A stretch of 64,000 nucleotides of DNA from Sphingomonas kyeonggiensis (GTDB lineage Bacteria; Pseudomonadota; Alphaproteobacteria; Sphingomonadales; Sphingomonadaceae), in assembly GCF_030812785.1 (NCBI RefSeq), contig NZ_JAUSTJ010000001.1, positions 806,001 through 870,000 on the forward strand, given 5' to 3'. The notes beneath the pieces are model-generated. The model searched no databases and had not been told where the DNA came from. It saw only the letters and a list, made by a program, of their open reading frames with translations. Shown here piece after piece: positions 58,677 through 64,000 of the stretch. Position numbers and translations under genes: made by a program. Numbering within the stretch: the stretch's first letter is position 1; each line of letters starts with the position of its first letter.

Positions 58677-59503
58677 CAGCCCCTGTCCTCAGCCTCGGCA
58701 TGTGCCTTGGCGCTGCCGACCGCTGCGCGTCCGCGCGGTCCGTTGAAATATTCCTGGATCCACGGGTGATCCAAGGCGAGCAGCTCGGGAATCGTTCCGA
58801 CTGCGATGACTTTCTTGTCCGCCAGCACCGCGACCCGGTCGCAGATGGCGTAGAGCGTGTCGAGATCGTGCGTGATCAGGAACACGGTGAGCCCCAGCGT
58901 CTTCTGCAGCGAGGCGGTGAGCTCGTCGAACGCCGCCGCGCCGATCGGATCGAGCCCGGCGGTGGGCTCGTCGAGGAACAGCAGCTCCGGATCGAGCGCG
59001 AGCGCGCGGGCGAGGCCGGCGCGCTTCTTCATGCCGCCCGACAGCTCGGAAGGGTATTTGGGCGCGGCTTCAGGGGGAAGTCCGGTCATCACCACCTTGT
59101 ACGCCGCGATCTCGTCGAGCAGCGCTTGGTCGAGCAGGGGGTAAAATTCCTTGAGCGGGACCTGGACATTCTCCGACACGGTGAGCGTGGAGAACAGCGC
59201 GCCGCCCTGGAACAATATGCCCCAGCGCTTGCGGATCGCGGTCGCCTCGGTCTCCTCGCGGCCGATCGTGTTCTCGCCGAACACATGGATGTCGCCTTCG
59301 ATGGGCGTCTGCAGCCCGATGATCGAGCGCATCAGCACCGACTTGCCGGTGCCCGAGCCGCCGACCACGCCGAGGATCTCGCCGCGGCGCACGTCGAGAT
59401 CGAGTCCGTCATGGACGATCTGGTCGCCGAAGCCGTTCTTCAGGTGGCGGACCTGGATGACGATATCGTCCTGGGGCGCGGAGGCGTCGCGGGTGTCGGT
59501 CAT
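58676..59503 (-). CDS. mlaF: MlaF-type ABC transporter ATPase
   Basis: 275 residues from MTDTRDASAPQDDIVIQVRH; longer in-frame starts lie inside mlaE. All ABC motifs are present: Walker A VVGGSGTGKSVL, Q-loop LFQGGALF, signature LSGGMKKRAGLARAL, Walker B LLFLDEPTAGLDP and the switch His in ITHDLD. It energises lipid movement by MlaE. Its start overlaps the mlaE stop by four bases. Confidence 0.94.
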   Translation of the reverse strand: MTDTRDASAPQDDIVIQVRHLKNGFGDQIVHDGLDLDVRRGEILGVVGGSGTGKSVLMRSIIGLQTPIEGDIHVFGENTIGREETEATAIRKRWGILFQGGALFSTLTVSENVQVPLKEFYPLLDQALLDEIAAYKVVMTGLPPEAAPKYPSELSGGMKKRAGLARALALDPELLFLDEPTAGLDPIGAAAFDELTASLQKTLGLTVFLITHDLDTLYAICDRVAVLADKKVIAVGTIPELLALDHPWIQEYFNGPRGRAAVGSAKAHAEAEDRG

Positions 59504-60612
59504 ATCCACCCGATCTGGCTGAAGAACACCGCGAAGAAGGCGTCGAGCACGATCACCAGGAAGATCGCCTGGACCACCGCGGTGGTGGTGCGCCGGCCGA
59601 CCTGCTCGGCATCGCCTTCCACCTGCATGCCCTGGAAGCAGCCGGCAATGGCGATGATCGCGCCGAACACCGGCGCCTTGATCAGCCCGACCCACAGATC
59701 GTTGAGCGGCACCACTTCGCGGATGCGCTGGACGAAGGTGATCGGGGGAATGCCGAGCTGGATCCAGCAGAGCAGCCCGCCGCCGATGATCCCGATCAGC
59801 GCCGAATAGAAGCCGAGCAACGGCAGCATCGTCACCACCGCGATGGTGCGCGGCACCACCAGCGCCTCCATCGGGGAGACGCCGATCGTGCGCATCGCGT
59901 CGATCTCCTCGGTCAGCTTCATCGTGCCGATCTGCGCGGCGAAGGCCGAACCGGAACGCCCGGCGACCATGATCGCGGTCATCAGCACGCCGAGCTCGCG
60001 CAGGGTGATGCGGCCGACCAGGTTGATCGTGTAGACTTCCGCGCCGAACTGGCGGAGCTGCACCGCGCCTTGCTGCGCGATCACCACGCCGATCAGGAAG
60101 CTCATCAGCCCGATGATGCCGAGCGCGGAGACGCCGACCACTTCGAAGCGATGGACGGTGGCGTGGAAGCGGAAACGGCGCGGATGGGTGGCGACGTTCC
60201 AGAAGGCGATCACCGTGGCGCCCATGAAGCCGAGCAGGCCGTAGAGCGTGTGCGCGGCGGTGAACACCGCGTCGCCGATCTCGGCGAGGAGATGGACGAA
60301 AGCGCTTTGCGGCTTGGGCGGCAGCTCGATCGGATGCTCGGCGGCGACGACCTGGTCGAACAGATGCTGGCTGGCGGGCTCGAGCCCCTCGACGCTGGCC
60401 TGCTTGTCGCGGGCGAAGCGGTGGACCACCCAGGCGCCGACGGTGTCGATCCGCTCGACCTGCGACAGGTCGATGCGGCTGACCGCGCCATCGACCGTAT
60501 CGAGCCGGTCGGGCAGGTCGCCGAGGCTGGCGAGCGACAGATTGCCGGTGAAGCGGAGGACCGCGCCGCCGCCATCGGAATCAACCCGTTCGAAATCGGC
60601 CAAAGCGCTCAT
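59500..60612 (-). CDS. mlaE: MlaE-type permease with N-terminal STAS-like domain
   Basis: 370 residues from MSALADFERVDSDGGGAVLR. Residues about 1-90 look like a STAS domain (LRFTGNLSLASLGDLPDRLD, then SRIDLSQVERIDTVGAWVV), fused here in place of a separate MlaB. The rest is the MlaE permease with RFRFHATVHRFEVVGVSALG, GRITLRELGVLMTAIMVAGRSGSAFAAQIGTM-type sequence (ELGVLMTAIMVAGRSGSAFA, EEIDAMRTIGVSP). It is the first gene of the operon and divergent from the HAD phosphatase gene. Confidence 0.93.
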   Translation of the reverse strand: MSALADFERVDSDGGGAVLRFTGNLSLASLGDLPDRLDTVDGAVSRIDLSQVERIDTVGAWVVHRFARDKQASVEGLEPASQHLFDQVVAAEHPIELPPKPQSAFVHLLAEIGDAVFTAAHTLYGLLGFMGATVIAFWNVATHPRRFRFHATVHRFEVVGVSALGIIGLMSFLIGVVIAQQGAVQLRQFGAEVYTINLVGRITLRELGVLMTAIMVAGRSGSAFAAQIGTMKLTEEIDAMRTIGVSPMEALVVPRTIAVVTMLPLLGFYSALIGIIGGGLLCWIQLGIPPITFVQRIREVVPLNDLWVGLIKAPVFGAIIAIAGCFQGMQVEGDAEQVGRRTTTAVVQAIFLVIVLDAFFAVFFSQIGWI

Positions 60613-60673
60613 CGCGCGCACCTTTCGGCGATTCGGGCTGGATCGGCAAGCGTCCCCGCTCGTAGATGCGTCA

Positions 60674-61345
60674 ATGCACTGTCTCGCAATCTACGACATG
60701 GACAAGACGATCACCGCTGCGCCGACCTGGACGCGGTTCCTGATCGCGGCGGCAAAGGCGCGCGCGCCGTGGCGGCTGGCGCTGTTCCCGGGGGTGGGCG
60801 TGGCGGGGCTCGGCTATTTCCTCAAGCTGGTCGACCGCGCCGGGCTCAAGCAATTCTCGCAGCGGCTGCTGCTCGGCGGGGCGCTGACGCCCGCGGAGAT
60901 GGCGAAGGTCGCCGAGGCCTTTGCCGCGCACGAGGTGGCGCATGGCGTGCTCCACGGCGCGCGCGAACGGATCGCGGCGGACCGGGCGGAGGGCTATCGG
61001 CTGGTCATGGCGACCGCCTCGCACGGCTATTACGCCGCCGCGATCGGCCGGCTGCTGGGCTTTGACGACGTGATCGCAACCGAGGCGAAGCGCGATGGGC
61101 AAGGCCGGATTCTCTCCCTGATCGAAGGGGATAACTGTTACGGGCCCGTAAAGCTCCACCGCATCGAAAGCTGGATGGCGGGGCAGGGGATCGGGCGCGG
61201 CGGCGCGCATGTCCGCGCCTATTCGGACCATGTCTCGGACGCGCCGCTGCTCGGCTGGGCGGACGAGGGCTATGCGGTCAACGCGCATGGGCCGCTGCTC
61301 GCGCTTGCCGCCGAAAAGGGCTGGCCGATCCTCGACTGGAGATAA
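60674..61345 (+). CDS. HAD-IB family phosphatase
   Basis: 223 residues from MHCLAIYDMDKTITAAPTWT. The HAD nucleophile motif is YDMDKTIT (DxDxT), motif II MATASHGYY, Lys in KLHRIES and motif IV RAYSDHVSDAPLL. The size and helical cap match phosphoserine phosphatase-like HAD-IB enzymes (YfhB/CicA-like), which hydrolyse phosphomonoesters. The start was chosen because earlier in-frame ATGs overlap the divergent mlaE gene. The substrate is unknown. Confidence 0.88.
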   Translation: MHCLAIYDMDKTITAAPTWTRFLIAAAKARAPWRLALFPGVGVAGLGYFLKLVDRAGLKQFSQRLLLGGALTPAEMAKVAEAFAAHEVAHGVLHGARERIAADRAEGYRLVMATASHGYYAAAIGRLLGFDDVIATEAKRDGQGRILSLIEGDNCYGPVKLHRIESWMAGQGIGRGGAHVRAYSDHVSDAPLLGWADEGYAVNAHGPLLALAAEKGWPILDWR

Positions 61346-61395
61346 TCGCTACGGCGTTCGTTCTTCTCCCTGCATGACAAGATGCGGAGAGGATC

Positions 61396-61845
61396 ATGGC
61401 CAAGACGCTGAAACAACTGGCGGAAATGATGAGGGACGTCGATTTCGCGATGCTCTCGACGCATAGCGACGGCGGCACCATCGCGGCGCGCCCGATGAGC
61501 AACAACCGCGAAGTCGACTATGACGGCGACAACTGGTTCTTCGCCTGCGAGGACACGAGGCTGATCGCCGATCTGGAGGCGAATGCGCAGGTCGGGCTCG
61601 GCTTCCAGGCCAAGGCCGGGCTGCTGGGGATGAAGCCCGTGTTCGTCCATATCGAGGGCGTCGCCGAGCTGATCCGCGACAAGGCGGCGTTCGAAGCACA
61701 TTGGACCAAGGGGCTCTCGCTCTGGTTCAAGGAAGGTGTCGATACGCCCGGGCTGGTGCTGATCAAGGTGCATGGCACGCGCGCGCATTACTGGGACGGC
61801 GAGGACCAGGGCGAGATCATGCTGGCGCGCGAGGTGGCGGTTTAG
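61396..61845 (+). CDS. Pyridoxamine 5'-phosphate oxidase-like general stress protein
   Basis: 149 residues, with GGAG before the ATG. The split-barrel pattern is LKQLAEMMRDVDFAMLSTHS, IAARPMSNNREVDYDGDNWFF, TRLIADLEANAQVGLGFQ and HYWDGEDQGEIML. It matches the PNPOx-like general stress protein family (GSP26), which binds FMN or related cofactors. Probably a flavin-linked detoxifying protein. The second palindromic repeat begins nine bases after its stop. Confidence 0.88.
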   Translation: MAKTLKQLAEMMRDVDFAMLSTHSDGGTIAARPMSNNREVDYDGDNWFFACEDTRLIADLEANAQVGLGFQAKAGLLGMKPVFVHIEGVAELIRDKAAFEAHWTKGLSLWFKEGVDTPGLVLIKVHGTRAHYWDGEDQGEIMLAREVAV

Positions 61846-61853
61846 TTGCAGAT

Positions 61854-61933
61854 CGTCATCCCGGCGAACGCCGGGATCTCGTGCGATGGCGGGAAAAGAG
61901 TCGCCTGAGATCCCGACTTTCGCCGGGATGACG
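61854..61933. repeat. Palindromic repeat copy B (REP-like)
   Basis: An 80-bp copy of the element at 56988-57078, with the same 14-bp inverted arms (61854-61867 and 61920-61933) and inner GGGATCTCGTGC and CCTGAGATCCC parts. It again lies between convergent genes. Confidence 0.85.
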
Positions 61934-61940
61934 GTTTGGT

Positions 61941-63206
61941 TCAGAGCAGCGCATCCACCGTGTGGATCGCGACGCCAACCAGCCCGCCGACCAGCGTGCC
62001 GTTGATCCGGATATATTGCAGGTCGCGGCCCACGGCGTTCTCGAGCCGGCCGGTGATGGTCTCGGCGTCCCAGCCCTTGATCGTATCGGAGACCAGCCGG
62101 ACGATGCCGTCGCCATAGTCGGTCGCCGCGCCCACCGCGGTGCGGCGGGCGAAGCGGTTGATCGTGTGGGCGAGGCGGCGATCGTCCTGCAGCGTCTGGC
62201 CGAGCTGGCGCATCGCGTCGCCGAACGCGCCGGTGAGCAGCGCATCGGGATTGCGCGCGACGCGGAGCAGCGACGCGCGGCCGGTCTCCCAGATGCCCAT
62301 CCACCAGTCGGCCAGCGCCGGATTGTCGAGCAGCTCGTTCTTGAACGCCTCGACCTGCGCGCGGCGCGCGGGATCACTCTGCAGGTCGCGGGCGAGCTGG
62401 GCGATGCCTTCCTCCGCCTTGGCGCGCAGCGGGTGGCCGGGGTCCTCGGCCATGTCGCCGATCAGCTTGGCGAGGCCCTCGATGATCTTGTTGGCCAGCG
62501 TCTCGTCAAGGCCGGTCCAGCGCATCACCGCGCCCGAGCGCTCATGCACCATCTGGCGGATCAGATGCTCGTTGGCGTCGAGCACCTTGGCCGCCCAGCG
62601 GACAATGCCGTCGAGCAGGGGGCGGTGGCGGTCCTCCTGGATCGCAGCCTCGAGCGCGCGGCCGAGCAGTGGGGCGATCTCGAGCGCGCGCAGGCGCCCG
62701 GCGATGGTGTGCTTGACCATGCCGCCGAGCCGTTCCTGGTCGAGCGCCTCCAGTACGTCCGCGCCGAGCCGGCCCAAGCCCGCGCGCAGCCGGCCGCGCC
62801 CCGGTCCCGGATCGGCGAGCCAGCGGCCGGCGGCGCCGGCGACGTCGAGCCGCTGCATCCGCCGGGCGACCACCCTGGGGGTGAGGAAATTGTCGCGCAG
62901 GAACTGGGCGAGGGTAGCGGCGATCCGGTCCTTGTTGCGCGGGATGATCGCGGTGTGGGGGATCGGCAGGTGGAGCGGGTGACGGAACAGCGCGGTCACC
63001 GCGAACCAGTCGGCCAGGCCGCCGACCATCGCCGCCTCGGCAAAGGCGCGGACATAGCCGATCGCGGGATGGAGATGGTCGAAGGCGCGGGCGAGCAGGA
63101 ACAGGACGGCCATCGCGACCAGCAGGCCGGTCGCGACCAGCCGCATCTGCCGGAGGCCGGCGGGGACGGCCTCGGATGAAGAAAGGGGAGTGCGTAACAA
63201 GGTCAC
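61941..63206 (-). CDS. DUF445 family membrane protein
   Basis: 421 residues; the GTG at 63206 is used as start, and an ATG about 20 codons later is possible. The N-terminus has a membrane helix (VATGLLVAMAVLFLLARAF) and the family motif GYVRAFAEAAMVGGLADWFAVTALFRHPL-like sequence (AEAAMVGGLADWFAVTALFR, then IPHTAIIPRNKDRI). The C-terminus has another helix around QYIRINGTLVGGLVGVAIH. DUF445/YjiN-type proteins are thought to be envelope proteins of unknown function. It is 31 bases downstream of the RND permease gene on the same strand. Confidence 0.87.
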   Translation of the reverse strand: MTLLRTPLSSSEAVPAGLRQMRLVATGLLVAMAVLFLLARAFDHLHPAIGYVRAFAEAAMVGGLADWFAVTALFRHPLHLPIPHTAIIPRNKDRIAATLAQFLRDNFLTPRVVARRMQRLDVAGAAGRWLADPGPGRGRLRAGLGRLGADVLEALDQERLGGMVKHTIAGRLRALEIAPLLGRALEAAIQEDRHRPLLDGIVRWAAKVLDANEHLIRQMVHERSGAVMRWTGLDETLANKIIEGLAKLIGDMAEDPGHPLRAKAEEGIAQLARDLQSDPARRAQVEAFKNELLDNPALADWWMGIWETGRASLLRVARNPDALLTGAFGDAMRQLGQTLQDDRRLAHTINRFARRTAVGAATDYGDGIVRLVSDTIKGWDAETITGRLENAVGRDLQYIRINGTLVGGLVGVAIHTVDALL

Positions 63207-63237
63207 GCACTCCCCAATACATCAGACGGGATCAAGT

Positions 63238-64000
63238 TCACTCCGCGGGCTGCGGCGAATCGTCCCCGGGTTTGTGCTCGATCGTGCCGCCGCCATGGCC
63301 CTGGCCGATCACGCGGCTGCCATCGTCGCCCGGCTTGAAGGTGAGCAGGCGGCGCGACAGGCGCGGCCCGAGCCACTGCTCGAGGCCGACCGCGAGGCTG
63401 AACAGCGCGGGCACCATCACCAGCGTGAGCAGCGTCGAGAGGATCAGGCCGCCGATCACGGTGATGCCCATCGGCGCGCGCCACGAGCCGTCGCCGTTGA
63501 GCGACAGCGCGGTCGGGATCATGCCCGCGACCATCGCCACCGTGGTCATCACGATCGGCTGGGCGCGCTTGTGCCCGGCGTCGACGATCGCGGTGAACTT
63601 GTCGACGCCCTTGGCCATCTCCTCCAACGCGAAGTCGACGAGCAGGATCGAGTTCTTCGCGACGATGCCGAACAGCATCAGCGCCCCGATCAGCACCGGC
63701 ATCGAGATCGGCTGGCCGGCGATCCACAGGGCGATCAGCCCGCCCAGCGGCGCGTTGAGCAGGGAGCCCATGTTGACCAGCGGCGACATGAAGCGCCGAT
63801 AGAGCAGCACCAGCACCGCGAAGACCAGGAACACGCCCGACATCAGCGCGATGACGAAGTTCTTGACCATCTCGGCCTGCCACTTGGCGTTGCCGACGGT
63901 CATCTCCGCCACGCCGATCGGCAGGTTCTTCATGATCGGCAACTCGTGGATCTTCTGCAGCGCCACGCCCGAGACCACGGCCTTGCCCGTCTTGGGATCG
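63238..64000 (-). CDS. RND efflux permease, C-terminal part
   Basis: The frame is open to the window edge (254 codons), so the N-terminal part lies beyond. The sequence DPKTGKAVVSGVAL at the edge belongs to the periplasmic porter domain. Then come membrane helices with LLYRRFMSPLVNMGSLLNAP, GALMLFGIVAKNSILLVDFA (a motif typical of AcrB/HAE-1 permeases), AIVDAGHKRAQPIVMTT and GGLILSTLLTLVMVPALF. RND permeases expel drugs, metals or lipids with proton drive. The gene ends QPAE. Which substrate class cannot be told from this part. Confidence 0.93.
   Translation of the reverse strand, partial: DPKTGKAVVSGVALQKIHELPIMKNLPIGVAEMTVGNAKWQAEMVKNFVIALMSGVFLVFAVLVLLYRRFMSPLVNMGSLLNAPLGGLIALWIAGQPISMPVLIGALMLFGIVAKNSILLVDFALEEMAKGVDKFTAIVDAGHKRAQPIVMTTVAMVAGMIPTALSLNGDGSWRAPMGITVIGGLILSTLLTLVMVPALFSLAVGLEQWLGPRLSRRLLTFKPGDDGSRVIGQGHGGGTIEHKPGDDSPQPAE

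Overview
The window is high-GC, densely coded DNA that reads as alphaproteobacterial, most likely a sphingomonad. This rests on the style of the TraA/TraC/TraD transfer genes, a MucR-type regulator, AlpA, the Mla-type lipid transport operon and the carotenoid-oxygenase/VOC catabolic cluster. The genus is my inference and was not tested.

Left edge (1-4050, minus strand): the start of a type IV secretion operon, virB2-virB3-virB4-virB6, running off the window.

RNA-repair locus (4230-11917): rtcR (CARF-sigma54 activator) diverges from a sigma54-type operon. From a near-consensus -24/-12 promoter (5977-5993) the order is a tRNA-Pro-like gene in the leader, rsr (Ro60 orthologue), a tandem array of five Y-RNA-like units (7742-8413), rtcB, a small CPCC zinc-ribbon gene, an RlaP-type nucleotidyltransferase, rtcA, then an intrinsic terminator. 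At least three Y-RNA units carry a circularly permuted tRNA module: T arm, 3' acceptor strand, tetraloop, 5' acceptor strand, then D arm. Four gene products (RtcB, RtcA, Ro60 and RlaP) plus a set of tRNA-mimic RNAs under an RNA-damage-sensing activator make this the most striking part of the window.

Catabolic/redox region (11969-24359): a secreted HExxH protein; an aldo/keto reductase-ABM-DJ-1 operon divergent from a LysR gene; an SDR-VOC-carotenoid oxygenase-ABM-hydrolase operon divergent from a large periplasmic-propeller sensor kinase with its NarL-type regulator.

Genomic island (25019-55988, about 31 kb): bounded by a 16-bp direct repeat that is the 3' end of tRNA-Ser(GGA). A tyrosine integrase sits beside the tRNA. 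Its defence end holds DarTG and a compact four-gene operon (small protein, QueC/QatC-like enzyme, HTH-ImmA/IrrE metallopeptidase, PIN domain) that may be an undescribed defence system. Its mobilisation part has a relaxase (TraA), TraC, TraD, a candidate oriT with an RSF1010/Ti-like nick motif, MucR, a secreted-type nuclease, MNT-HEPN, ArdC and AlpA, but no mating-pair genes. The metabolic cargo is a CDF transporter, CMD protein, AraC regulator, an overlapping cioA-cioB-fumC-cupin-mqo-thrE-like operon, a lone histidine kinase, an SRPBCC-like protein, an old-yellow-enzyme and MntH. The cargo suggests respiration and C4-dicarboxylate metabolism that tolerates cyanide, iron or oxidative stress.

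Right flank (55974-64000): tRNA-Ser, a cyclophilin, the mlaE-mlaF-mlaD-lipoprotein operon, a HAD phosphatase, a PNPOx-like protein, a DUF445 membrane protein and the C-terminal end of an RND efflux permease. Two copies of a palindromic repeat (56988-57078 and 61854-61933) lie here. No CRISPR array, rRNA gene or transposase was seen.
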